Below, one piece after another: positions 4,811 through 11,320 of a DNA stretch of 11,320 bases. The stretch's first letter is position 1, and the number at the start of each line of letters is the position of its first letter. Below the pieces are notes generated by a model, which was not told the DNA's origin, made no database searches, and was given only the letters and a program-made list of their open reading frames with translations. Location of the stretch: the NCBI GenBank assembly GCA_910585875.1, contig CAJUIK010000060.1, positions 1 to 11,320 on the forward strand, in the 5' to 3' direction. Source of the stretch: an uncultured Eubacteriales bacterium (lineage in GTDB: Bacteria > Bacillota > Clostridia > Oscillospirales > Butyricicoccaceae). Made by a program: the position numbers and the translations under genes.

Positions 4811-6295
4811 ATGGAGCGGCAGTATATTGTTGCGCTGGATCAGGGAACGACCAGTTCCCGCTGTATTATTTTCGACCAAAACGAAACCATTGTGGCCCTG
4901 GCCCAGAAGGAGACCAGGCAGATTTACCCCCGTCCCGGCTGGGTGGAGCAGGACCCTATGGAGATTTACGCCACCATTTACGGCGCGATGAACGAAGCCT
5001 TGGCCCAAGCGGGCGTGGGCCCGGCCCAGATTGCGGCGATTGGCGTGGCCAATCAGCGGGAGACCTCGATTTTATGGGACAAGGAGACGGGCAAACCGGT
5101 CTGCAACGCCATCGTCTGGCAGTGCCGCCGCACGGCGGAGGACTGCGAGGTGCTGAAGGCTCAGGGGTTGGAGCCTCTGGTCCGCCGGAAAACCGGCCTG
5201 CTGATCGACGGCTATTTTTCCGCTACGAAAATCCGCTGGGCGCTGGACAACATCCCGGGGGCCCGGCGGCTGGCAGACCAGGGCCGGCTGCTGTTTGGCA
5301 CGGTGGATACCTGGCTGCTTTGGAAGCTGACGGGAGGCGCCGTCCACAAGACGGATTACACCAACGCCTCCCGCACCATGCTGTTCGATATCCACGCCCG
5401 GGATTGGGACGAGGAGCTGCTGCGGGCGCTGGACATCCCCCGGCAGATTTTGCCGGAGGTCTGCGCCAGCAGCGGCCTTTTCGGCATGGCCCAGGCCGGC
5501 GGGCGGCAGATTCCGGTGGCCGGCATGGCCGGAGACCAGCAAGCCGCCCTGTTCGGCCAAGCCTGCTTTGAACCGGGGGATTGCAAAAATACCTACGGCA
5601 CCGGCTGCTTCCTGTTGGTGAACACCGGCGACCTGGCTCCCCAGAGCAGGAGCGGGCTGTTGACAACCATGGCCTGCGGCGCCGGAGGCAAGCCCTGCTA
5701 TGCCTTGGAGGGCAGCGTCTTTGCCGGCGGCAGCGTGGTGCAGTGGCTGCGGGACGAGATGCGCTTTATTGTAGAAGCGGCGGACAGCGAGTATTTTGCC
5801 GCTAAAGCGCCGGACAACGGCGGGGTCTATTTTGTGCCCGCCTTCACCGGCCTGGGGGCGCCTCATTGGGATATGTACGCCCGAGGAGCTATTTACGGCC
5901 TGACCCGGGGGACAGGGCGGAACCAGATCATCCGGGCCGCTCTGGAGGCCGTCGCGTACCAATCCAACGACGTGCTCCAGGCCGTTGTGCAGGACAGCGG
6001 CTTGGCGCTGAAAGAGCTGCGGGTAGACGGCGGCGCCAGCCGGAATCAGTTCCTGATGCAGTTTCAGGCGGATATCTCCGGCGTTCGGACGGTTCGGACC
6101 CAAAATGCCGAAGCCACCGCCCTGGGCGCCGCTTACCTGGCCGGGTTGGCCCAAGGGGTTTGGCAGGACCCGGCGGAAATCAAGCGGCGCAAGCCCATCG
6201 AGGCCGTCTATGAGCCGGCCATGGACCCGGCTGTCAGAGCGAAAAACCTGGCCGGCTGGCAAGCGGCCGTAAGCCGCACACTGACCCGGCAGTAG
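4811..6295 (+). CDS. glpK: Glycerol kinase
   Basis: Transfers phosphate from ATP to glycerol to give sn-glycerol 3-phosphate in the cytosol. The 494-residue length is normal for GlpK. Visible signatures are the N-terminal phosphate-binding ALDQGTTSSR (8-17), substrate-contact NQRE (81-84), FGGY signature 1 YFSATKIRW (135-143), the catalytic Asp242 in MAGDQQAALFGQ, KNTYGTGCF (259-267), PAFTGLGAPHWD (343-354), FGGY signature 2 around 363-384, and the ATP-site VDGGASRNQFLMQF (405-418). It is of the E. coli-like subgroup. The loop before the catalytic motif (FGMAQAGGRQIPVAG) is short and lacks the histidine that HPr phosphorylates in Enterococcus-type Gram-positive GlpK. Start ATG 4811 has GAGGGAGG 10 nt upstream. 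No glpF, glpD or glpP is adjacent, so it is an orphan glycerol gene, probably transcribed together with the SLH gene 24 nt downstream. Confidence -1.
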   Translation: MERQYIVALDQGTTSSRCIIFDQNETIVALAQKETRQIYPRPGWVEQDPMEIYATIYGAMNEALAQAGVGPAQIAAIGVANQRETSILWDKETGKPVCNAIVWQCRRTAEDCEVLKAQGLEPLVRRKTGLLIDGYFSATKIRWALDNIPGARRLADQGRLLFGTVDTWLLWKLTGGAVHKTDYTNASRTMLFDIHARDWDEELLRALDIPRQILPEVCASSGLFGMAQAGGRQIPVAGMAGDQQAALFGQACFEPGDCKNTYGTGCFLLVNTGDLAPQSRSGLLTTMACGAGGKPCYALEGSVFAGGSVVQWLRDEMRFIVEAADSEYFAAKAPDNGGVYFVPAFTGLGAPHWDMYARGAIYGLTRGTGRNQIIRAALEAVAYQSNDVLQAVVQDSGLALKELRVDGGASRNQFLMQFQADISGVRTVRTQNAEATALGAAYLAGLAQGVWQDPAEIKRRKPIEAVYEPAMDPAVRAKNLAGWQAAVSRTLTRQ

Positions 6296-6319
6296 CGGAA
6301 AGGGGATGGGGATGAAGCG

Positions 6320-7846
6320 ATGAACAAGACCCTTGCTCAATTGGCCGCTTTCACGCTGACGGCGGTCCTGACCCTTTCCCTGAGCCCGCCCGTCTGGGCG
6401 GCGGAGCAAAAGCCTTTAGAGCCGACTCAACAGCAGCTGGCTCAGATGCTTTATAGCCTGGGGCTGTTCCAGGGCACGGACCAGGGGTTTGAGCTGGAAC
6501 GGCCCATGACCCGCGGAGAAGCGGCGGCGATGGTAACCCGCTTTTTCGGGGGAGAAGAGGAAGCGCTGGAGCAGAATCAGCCCGCGCCTTTTGACGATGT
6601 GCCCGGCTGGGCCGTCCCTTATGTGGGCTGGCTTTACCGAAACGGCCTGACTCAGGGCGTCTCTCAAACAAAATATGGCTCGGAACAGCAGATCTCCTTC
6701 GCCCAATTCGCCGTCATGCTCAACCGGCGGCTGGATTCAGGGGCGAGTTATGAACAGTGTGTGGAATATGGTTGCCGGGTTGCCAGCCAGGAGCAGATGG
6801 CTCAGGGGGACCGGCCTATCCTCCGGGGCGAGGCGGCGGAGTTGGCCGCCGGCAGCCTGTGCTGCACGGCGGGAGGGGATTCTCAAAACCTGGCCATGGC
6901 TCTGATGGAACAGGGCGTTTTCACCCTGGAAACCTGGGAAAAAGCCGCCGCGTCGGTTTGGGAATATGCCTATGTGGACCGTCGCGCCGAGGGGGAGACC
7001 GGCGCTTACTGGATTGAAAGGCAGCTTCAGGGCGTTACCATAGCCCAAAGCCAGACTCTGCAGGGGCAGCCTGTCCTGCTTTGCCGGCTGGGCGGCGGAA
7101 AATCCCTCTATACTGTCCGGCAAGGCGGGCAGATAAGCCTGTATTCCTTGGACGAGGCCGTCATGGAGCTGAACCAGGTAGGCCAGGCCATGGAGGGCCG
7201 CTACGCTTGGCAATGGGGCTGGCAAGGCGATTTCTATTATTTCGCTGTGGAAACTCAGGAGGGGGATCTGCGTTTTTACCGCGCCGATACCCAGAGCTGC
7301 CAGTTGGTTCAGGACAAAGGGCTGGCGTCCTCCTTTTCAAAGGGTGAAAAATACAACGGAACTTACCGCCTGCGCTCATTGCGCCAAGGGCTCTTCCTGT
7401 GTTGCCTGGAAGGGCTGTGCCGGGTGAACCAGGCCGGGGACGGGCTGGAACAGCTGATTGGCGGCGGGGCTGTCCGGGATGTAGCCAGCCAGGGGGATGA
7501 GATCTATTACACTACTTTTGTCCTCCAGCAGACGGAATATGGCTGGGAGCAGCGGGACGGCGCCCAAATTTTGCGGCTGGAAGAGGGCGGCCGATCCTCC
7601 GTTGTGTTCGACGGTCAGGCTTGGGGGCTGCATCCCAACCGGTTCAGCCGGGCGGAAGGCGAGAAGATTTATTTCTTCGCCGACGACCAAACCCGCCGTT
7701 CCCCTAAAGGGGAACGTTACTACGAATACTGCTGGGACGGCCGGCGGGTATCCGTTTCCCGGAGCTGGATCAACGGCCGAGAATCCGCCGACTTCGCCGG
7801 AGAGCAGCTCCGCCTCGACGGCCTCTATCAGGAGCTGGAACAATAG
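6320..7846 (+). CDS. Secreted protein with N-terminal SLH domains and a beta-rich C-terminal region
   Basis: 508 residues. An N-terminal signal peptide is clear: MNKT, hydrophobic core (5-22), and likely cleavage at VWA-A/E near residue 28. Residues 36-77 (LAQMLYSLGLFQGTDQGFEL..PMTRGEAAAMVTRFF) and 91-137 (FDDVPGWAVPYVGWLYRNGL.QGVS...) are SLH domains; 150-185 looks like a degenerate third one. From about 205 to 508 the protein is rich in Tyr/Trp/Gly with repeated strand motifs (RFYRADTQ, LCRVNQAGDG, EIYYTTFV, KIYFFADD, YEYCWDGRR), resembling the propeller-like repeats of DUF5050-type extracellular proteins. It is probably cell-wall anchored, with a binding or sensing role that cannot be named. 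Start ATG 6320 has only a modest GGGG-type ribosome binding site. The 24-nt gap after glpK suggests co-transcription, though no functional link to glycerol is evident. Confidence -1.
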   Translation: MNKTLAQLAAFTLTAVLTLSLSPPVWAAEQKPLEPTQQQLAQMLYSLGLFQGTDQGFELERPMTRGEAAAMVTRFFGGEEEALEQNQPAPFDDVPGWAVPYVGWLYRNGLTQGVSQTKYGSEQQISFAQFAVMLNRRLDSGASYEQCVEYGCRVASQEQMAQGDRPILRGEAAELAAGSLCCTAGGDSQNLAMALMEQGVFTLETWEKAAASVWEYAYVDRRAEGETGAYWIERQLQGVTIAQSQTLQGQPVLLCRLGGGKSLYTVRQGGQISLYSLDEAVMELNQVGQAMEGRYAWQWGWQGDFYYFAVETQEGDLRFYRADTQSCQLVQDKGLASSFSKGEKYNGTYRLRSLRQGLFLCCLEGLCRVNQAGDGLEQLIGGGAVRDVASQGDEIYYTTFVLQQTEYGWEQRDGAQILRLEEGGRSSVVFDGQAWGLHPNRFSRAEGEKIYFFADDQTRRSPKGERYYEYCWDGRRVSVSRSWINGRESADFAGEQLRLDGLYQELEQ

Positions 7847-7850
7847 CCGG

Positions 7851-7918
7851 CCTTTTGTCGAATTGCACAAAATATATGGGCAATTCGTACAAAAATCAAC
7901 AGATATTGTGACAAAAGG
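7851..7918 (+). repeat. Phased ACAAAA repeats and nested inverted repeats upstream of ppk2
   Basis: Three ACAAAA motifs start at 7867, 7889 and 7911, exactly 22 bp apart, each preceded by an ATT a few bases upstream. The third overlaps the -35 of the ppk2 promoter. An inverted copy TTTTGT lies at 7853-7858. Two nested perfect inverted repeats also exist: CCTTTTGTC (7851-7859)/GACAAAAGG (7910-7918), and CGAATTGC (7859-7866)/GCAATTCG (7880-7887). Two-turn phasing on one DNA face suggests a regulator binding site (inferred); a role of the inner hairpin in ending the upstream gene cannot be excluded. Confidence -1.
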
Positions 7919-7936
7919 TCGAAAAGATGATACAAT
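7908..7936 (+). promoter_or_regulatory. ppk2: Promoter of ppk2
   Basis: -35 GTGACA (7908-7913, 5 of 6 consensus), 17-bp spacer, -10 TACAAT (7931-7936, 5 of 6) with TGA extended -10. Predicted start near 7943 and leader of about 84 nt. Confidence -1.
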
Positions 7937-7952
7937 AAGAAATACCTTTTGG

Positions 7953-7999
7953 CCGGCAAAAAGCGGGGATGGCTTCCCGGCGTTCCCCTTGCCTGCCGG
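7953..7999 (+). promoter_or_regulatory. Leader hairpin of ppk2
   Basis: CCGGCA (7953-7958) pairs with TGCCGG (7994-7999), and inside it GGGGA (7965-7969) pairs with TCCCC (7984-7988). This occupies most of the leader and ends 14 nt before the GGAGGG ribosome binding site. No riboswitch class is recognised. Confidence -1.
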
Positions 8000-8026
8000 A
8001 TGATTACCAATACGGAGGGATTACAT

Positions 8027-8905
8027 ATGTTGTCTTTAGATCAATATCGTTATGACGGAAGCGAAAAAGTCAAGCTGGAAAAAGCGCCCACTAGCGCCCG
8101 GGCGCTGGGGCTCAACCGGGAGCAGGTTGTGGAGCAGACGCAGCAAAACAAGCTGGAAATCGCCAGCCTTCAGGACCGGCTGTACGCCGAAGGGCAGGAA
8201 GGCGTGGTGGTGATTTTCCAGGCCATGGACGCCGCGGGCAAGGACAGCGCTATCAAGCACGTTATGAGCGCCGTCAACCCCCAGGGCATCATGGTCCACA
8301 GTTTTAAGCAGCCCACCAGCCAAGACCTTTCCCACGATTTTCTGTGGCGGGCCGTCCAGTGCCTGCCCGCCCGGGGCAGCATGGCCATTTTCAACCGTTC
8401 CTATTATGAAGACGTGCTGATCGTCCGGGTTCGCGATTTGCACAAAAATTATAAGATGGCGCCCCGCTGCCTGGAAGACCCGGAGTTTTTTGAGAAGCGC
8501 TATCGCCAGATCCGCCATTTTGAATCCTATCTCTATGAAAACAGCTATCGGACGGTGAAATTCTTCCTCCATGTCTCCGCCAAAAAGCAGAAACAGCGCT
8601 TTTTGGAGCGCATTGAGCGTAAAGAGAAGAACTGGAAGTTCTCCAGCAGCGATATCAAGGAGCGGGCTCTGTGGTATGATTATCAGGACGCCTATGAGAA
8701 AGCCATCAACGCCACGGCCACCAAAAATAACCCCTGGTATGTGCTGCCGGCAGACAACAAATGGTATACCCGCTACCTGATTTCCGAGGCCATCAAGCAG
8801 GTGCTGGAGCAGACGGACCCCCACTATCCGGTCGTCACCGCTGCAAAGGAAGAGGAGCTGGAGCGCTGCCGCCAGCAGCTGGTGAGCAACGTCAACAACC
8901 TGTAG
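8027..8905 (+). CDS. ppk2: Polyphosphate kinase 2 family (polyphosphate:nucleotide phosphotransferase)
   Basis: PPK2 enzymes move phosphate between inorganic polyphosphate and nucleotides, usually making ADP or ATP from AMP or ADP. The 292-residue protein is a single PPK2 domain. It has the Walker A AMDAAGKDSAIKH (66-78, Lys72), VNPQGIMVHSFKQPT (83-97), the DFLWR segment (104-108), Walker B IFNRSYYEDVL (121-131), a lysine/arginine-rich lid KKQKQRFLERIERKEKNWKF (186-205), and the C-terminal NPWYVLPADNKWYTR (235-249). Length and motifs fit the one-domain class III-like group, but class needs alignment. ATG 8027 is chosen because GGAGGG lies 7 nt upstream and the protein then starts MLSLDQYRYDG. 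The open frame extends to 7949, only a few bases from the predicted transcription start and without a ribosome binding site. No exopolyphosphatase or PPK1 is adjacent; ylmH follows after 43 nt with no terminator between. Confidence -1.
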   Translation: MLSLDQYRYDGSEKVKLEKAPTSARALGLNREQVVEQTQQNKLEIASLQDRLYAEGQEGVVVIFQAMDAAGKDSAIKHVMSAVNPQGIMVHSFKQPTSQDLSHDFLWRAVQCLPARGSMAIFNRSYYEDVLIVRVRDLHKNYKMAPRCLEDPEFFEKRYRQIRHFESYLYENSYRTVKFFLHVSAKKQKQRFLERIERKEKNWKFSSSDIKERALWYDYQDAYEKAINATATKNNPWYVLPADNKWYTRYLISEAIKQVLEQTDPHYPVVTAAKEEELERCRQQLVSNVNNL

Positions 8906-8948
8906 CGTCTGTAAAAAAACGGCCCGAGCCAGGGAGGAGGGAAGGGCG

Positions 8949-9749
8949 ATGGCGGCCCGTCGGGAAGAGATTTTGAAACTGGCCCAGAGCCCGGAGGATC
9001 GGACGCTGCTCAGCCAGCTGCTGGATAAGCGGCGGCAGGCGGAGCAATATTTCCGCCCTGCCTCCACCGCTTTTCTGGATTTGCGTCAACAGGCCCTGTG
9101 CCGCCAGGCTATGCAGGCGGCGGGGGGCGGCGGATGGTCCCTGGAGGGAGGATTCCAGCAGGCTGAGCGCCGAACGGCCCTCTTTTTGCCGGATTATATC
9201 GAAAAAGCCGAGCAGCTGGCCCCAGAGGATTGGCCTTTTCGGGCCCTCCGCCTGCAAAGCCGGGGGCAGAAGCCTCTGACTCACCGGGATTATCTGGGCG
9301 CTTTGATGGGGCTGGGCATCCGTCGGGAGAGGATTGGCGATATTTTGCCCGGCCCCCAGGGGGCGGATTTGCTGGTCATGGCGGATATCGCGCCCTATGT
9401 GGTTCAGAATCTGACGCAGGCGGGGGCTTCGCCGGTTTCCGTCTCCCTGATCGATCTGGACGCGCTGGAAATCCCGGAGGTCAAGGTCAAAATTATCCGG
9501 GACACCGTCCCCTCCCTGCGGCTGGACGCAGTGCTGGCCTCCGCTTTTTCTCTATCGCGGGGAGACGCAGCGGAAGCGATTCGGCGGGGGTTGGTTCAGG
9601 CGGACGGCGCCCCGGCGCTGAAAGGGGATCGGCCTGTGGCCCAGGGCGTCCGGTTGTCCATCCGCGGCAAGGGAAAGGCCATTTTGGCGGAAACCGGCGG
9701 CCTTTCCAAAAAGGGACGGGTGAATATCGAGATTCACAAACTGCTGTAA
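8949..9749 (+). CDS. ylmH: YlmH-family S4-domain RNA-binding protein
   Basis: 266 residues. The N-terminal and middle part carries the YlmH hallmark LGALMGLGIRRERIGDI (116-132) followed by LLVMADIAPYVVQNLTQAG (141-159). The C-terminal S4 domain is about 188-245 (VPSLRLDAVLASAFSLSRGD, then AIRRGLVQADGAP and RLSIRGKGKA), the fold that binds structured rRNA or tRNA. B. subtilis YlmH lies in the ylm/div cluster and its product has been linked to ribosome-associated quality control; here the gene is away from sepF, ylmG and divIVA. GGGAGGAGG 8 nt before ATG 8949 fixes the start. It may share the ppk2 transcript (43-nt gap) and ends 10 nt before a terminator. Confidence -1.
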   Translation: MAARREEILKLAQSPEDRTLLSQLLDKRRQAEQYFRPASTAFLDLRQQALCRQAMQAAGGGGWSLEGGFQQAERRTALFLPDYIEKAEQLAPEDWPFRALRLQSRGQKPLTHRDYLGALMGLGIRRERIGDILPGPQGADLLVMADIAPYVVQNLTQAGASPVSVSLIDLDALEIPEVKVKIIRDTVPSLRLDAVLASAFSLSRGDAAEAIRRGLVQADGAPALKGDRPVAQGVRLSIRGKGKAILAETGGLSKKGRVNIEIHKLL

Positions 9750-9759
9750 AACGACAAAT

Positions 9760-9790
9760 AAGGCCCTGCCTGAACCAGGCGGGGCCTTTT
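9760..9790 (+). terminator. Terminator after ylmH
   Basis: AAGGCCCTGCCTG (9760-9772) pairs with CAGGCGGGGCCTT (9776-9788) over 13 bp with one G-U wobble and a 3-nt loop. The tail is short (TTTT), so some read-through into the downstream membrane-protein gene is likely, as no separate promoter is visible. Confidence -1.
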
Positions 9791-9830
9791 GCGGCGTGGG
9801 AAGCCGAAGGATGAGAAAGGGGGAAGGGCC

Positions 9831-10931
9831 ATGTTTTTGGTCCGGCTGTGGAGTGAATATCTCTCCAAAACCATTCCAGTAGCGTCGATTGTCAGCGGGC
9901 CGCTGATTTTCTTTCAGATGATGAGCGGACTGCCGCCTCTTGTCAGCCTTTATCGAGCGGTTCGACGGGAAAACCCGGCGGAGCGGGTTCTTTTGTGCCT
10001 GACGCCCTGGATTTTTATCGTGACGGCCGCTGTGATCCAGCCGCTGTTTTTCGGCTCTTTTCTGGGAGAAGGGTTCCCCTGGACGGACGAGCTGCGGCAG
10101 TTTTTGGCTCAGCCGGCTTTTTTTCAGGATATTCTGCTGCTGGCCGGGGCTTTTTCCCTGGTTTTGGCGGCGGAGCAGCTGCTGAATCGCGCTCAGGGCC
10201 AAAGCTCGTGGGGCGGCTTTTTTCGATCCGCCGGGCTGGAGCTGCCGTTGGCGGCGGCTCTGTCTGCCGCGGCCCTGGATTTTCTGTTGGGCCAGGGGCG
10301 GCTGTTCTGGCAGCTGGGGGATCAAAGGCTGAAATGGCTGGTTTACGGCGTTTATCTGCTGCTGTATCAAGATTGCGCGCTGCTGGCCTGCCTGGTCTGG
10401 CGCCTGTTTTTCAGCGAATGGCGGCAGACGGCGGACGACGAAACCTGGCTGCGCCGGTATCTGGCCCGGGGATACCGGGCCTATGGCTGGGGGCTGTTGA
10501 TGTTTTCCGGCCTATGGGCCTTCGCCGTGGTAGGCGGTTTGCGCCGGGAGGGCTCGCCCTATGGTTGGGCGGCGGCAATCAACCTGCTGATCGCCGCTCT
10601 GGGTCTGGTCAGCCTGTTGAAATCCCTCTATCAGCCCAATTATCAGCGAATTTTGTCCTGGGGGGATCCGGAGCAAACCTTCCGGCAGATCCGCTGGGAG
10701 ATCGAGCAGGCGCCTCCTTTGGCAAAAGCGGATATCGGCTTTCTGACGGAGCATTATCTGGTGCTGCGCTGCCCGAAGGCGGTGTTCAGCCGCCGTCTGC
10801 TGGACGAGCAGTCCTCCCGTTGCCGGGCAAGCGTCTGGACGCTTCGGTTCCAGGACGGCGGCAAATGCCGGGTGAACGGCGTTTATCGCCAGCTGCTGGA
10901 TCCGCTGTTGGGGGAGGAGTTTCGTCGATAG
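9831..10931 (+). CDS. Unrecognised polytopic membrane protein with C-terminal cytoplasmic-type domain
   Basis: 366 residues; I do not recognise the family. Hydrophobic segments lie at about 14-40, 53-77, 98-116, 136-156, 168-193, 216-236 and 245-265, so six or seven membrane passes. They are followed by a soluble tail (266-366) that is mixed alpha/beta, with FRQIRWEIEQAPPLAKADIG (284-303), TEHYLVLRC (306-314) and RASVWTLRFQDGGKCRV (332-348). No transport, protease or enzyme motif is obvious. ATG 9831 is chosen because AAAGGGGGAAG lies close upstream and a hydrophobic segment follows soon; an in-frame TTG at 9789 lies in the ylmH terminator stem and tail. It follows ylmH by 81 nt across a modest terminator and has no visible promoter, so it may depend on read-through. 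Confidence -1.
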   Translation: MFLVRLWSEYLSKTIPVASIVSGPLIFFQMMSGLPPLVSLYRAVRRENPAERVLLCLTPWIFIVTAAVIQPLFFGSFLGEGFPWTDELRQFLAQPAFFQDILLLAGAFSLVLAAEQLLNRAQGQSSWGGFFRSAGLELPLAAALSAAALDFLLGQGRLFWQLGDQRLKWLVYGVYLLLYQDCALLACLVWRLFFSEWRQTADDETWLRRYLARGYRAYGWGLLMFSGLWAFAVVGGLRREGSPYGWAAAINLLIAALGLVSLLKSLYQPNYQRILSWGDPEQTFRQIRWEIEQAPPLAKADIGFLTEHYLVLRCPKAVFSRRLLDEQSSRCRASVWTLRFQDGGKCRVNGVYRQLLDPLLGEEFRR

Positions 10932-10969
10932 CGGCGGACAAGCCGGAGGAATTCGCCAGGCAGAATACG

Positions 10970-10997
10970 AAAAAAGGACCGGGAAAACCCGGCCCTT
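10970..10997 (-). terminator. Rho-independent terminator of rpsT
   Basis: On the minus strand AAGGGCCGGG, loop TTTT, then CCCGGTCCTT pair over 10 bp with one G-U wobble, followed by a T run to 10970. It begins 14 nt after the rpsT stop. Confidence -1.
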
Positions 10998-11011
10998 GAG
11001 GATTGACGCGC

Positions 11012-11272
11012 TTATTTCGCAGCGGCGTTGACTTTTTTGGCCAGCGCGCTCTTTTTTCTCGCGGCAGTATTCTTATGCAGAATACCCTTGGCAACAGCCT
11101 TATCCAAGCAAATCACAGTGGCTTTATACGCCTCCTGAATGCCGGAGCCCTGCTGAACGGCGCTGTCAAACTTCTTCAGCTGCGTCTTCATGGCTGTTTT
11201 CGCAGCGCGGTTTCTCGCGTTTTTTGTGGCGTTGACCAAAACGCGCTTTTTAGCAGATTTTATATTCGGCAA
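11012..11272 (-). CDS. rpsT: 30S ribosomal protein S20
   Basis: An 86-residue basic protein of the small ribosomal subunit that binds 16S rRNA. The N-terminus PNIKSAKKRVLVNATKNARN is the S20 signature; the helical, Lys/Ala-rich middle and C-terminal NTAARKKSALAKKVNAAAK also match, and the length is normal. I place the start at TTG 11272-11270, which gives MPNIKSAKKR. A GTG two codons upstream (11278) would add Met-Ile and lies only 2 nt from the AAGGAGG, whereas the TTG is at the optimal 8 nt. E. coli rpsT also starts with a rare UUG, used in autogenous control. It is a single-gene minus-strand unit with its own terminator; the promoter lies at or beyond the window edge. Confidence -1.
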   Translation of the reverse strand: MPNIKSAKKRVLVNATKNARNRAAKTAMKTQLKKFDSAVQQGSGIQEAYKATVICLDKAVAKGILHKNTAARKKSALAKKVNAAAK

Positions 11273-11287
11273 AATCACGACCTCCTT
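11270..11287 (-). promoter_or_regulatory. rpsT: rpsT ribosome binding site deciding a TTG start
   Basis: A full AAGGAGG (11287-11281) lies 8 nt before TTG 11272 and only 2 nt before the competing GTG 11278. Spacing and the conserved S20 N-terminus both select TTG. Confidence -1.
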
Positions 11288-11297
11288 ACCTCAGATA

Positions 11298-11306
11298 TTC
11301 ATAGCA
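11298..11306 (-). promoter_or_regulatory. Tentative -10 element of rpsT
   Basis: TGC-TATGAA on the minus strand (11306-11298) resembles an extended -10. A -35 at 17 bp would fall just outside the window, so this cannot be completed. The resulting leader would be only about 20 nt. Confidence -1.
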
Positions 11307-11320
11307 TTGACCATTTTAAC

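Noticed and set aside
4313..5008. 231-codon minus-strand frame across the glpK start
   Set aside because: It crosses the glpK promoter and 5' end, has low-complexity composition and no family match. Only the small ORF at 4446-4514 in another frame has a good translation signal.
5072..6409. 445-codon open frame antisense to glpK
   Set aside because: It lies opposite a full-length, motif-perfect glpK, is Pro/Gln/Arg-rich and has no domain-like features; long antisense frames are expected in GC-rich codon usage.
7851..7918. CRISPR-like or classical Pho-box interpretation of the ppk2 upstream repeats
   Set aside because: The repeated unit is only 6 bp. The intermediate 11-bp positions (7878, 7900) do not carry the motif, so neither a CRISPR array nor a standard PhoP/PhoB box is supported.
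7949..8026. 26-residue upstream extension of PPK2
   Set aside because: It would start only a few bases after the predicted transcription start without a ribosome binding site, while ATG 8027 has GGAGGG at 7 nt.
8036..9067. 343-codon open frame antisense to ppk2
   Set aside because: It is the complement of the conserved ppk2 coding sequence, with no ribosome binding site or recognisable domain.
9789..9830. TTG start 14 codons upstream for the membrane protein
   Set aside because: It lies in the tail of the ylmH terminator and has no ribosome binding site.

Overview
The window looks like a chromosomal segment of a GC-rich member of the Clostridia, probably Oscillospirales (inferred). The grounds are S-layer homology (SLH) surface proteins, AGGAGG-type ribosome binding sites, frequent TTG/GTG starts, extended -10 promoters (TGnTATAAT-like), a YlmH protein and a class III-like PPK2. 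I see no phage genes, transposase, CRISPR array or integration site, so this reads as core or house-keeping DNA rather than an accessory island.

Left end (1-1144): the 3' end of a large surface protein with an Ig-like module and two nearly identical SLH repeats, closed by a strong hairpin terminator. It converges on a complete minus-strand tRNA-Ser(CGA) unit with its own consensus promoter, encoded CCA and terminator.

Minus-strand block (1145-4170): a three-gene operon encodes a 502-residue DUF1538 membrane protein built from two homologous halves, followed by two different small PII-like proteins (22-nt gap, then a 4-nt ATGA overlap). It has its own extended -10 promoter and a leader with a perfect 9-bp stem. 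Upstream, and separated by a terminator, is a two-CBS-domain protein whose Shine-Dalgarno sits in the loop of a predicted hairpin. The operon suggests a transporter controlled by two nucleotide- or metabolite-sensing partners. It is the best candidate here for poorly described biology, although each family is known.

Intergenic region 4171-4810: divergent promoters for the minus-strand side and for glpK, plus a possible 22-codon small ORF with a strong Shine-Dalgarno.

Plus-strand block (4811-10931): glpK (glycerol kinase) with a secreted SLH-containing protein 24 nt behind it; ppk2 (polyphosphate:nucleotide phosphotransferase) with a clear promoter preceded by three ACAAAA motifs spaced exactly 22 bp; ylmH (S4 RNA-binding protein) and a terminator; then an unrecognised polytopic membrane protein.

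Right end: minus-strand rpsT (ribosomal protein S20) with a terminator. Its correct start is very probably a TTG that restores the canonical MPNIKSAKKR N-terminus.
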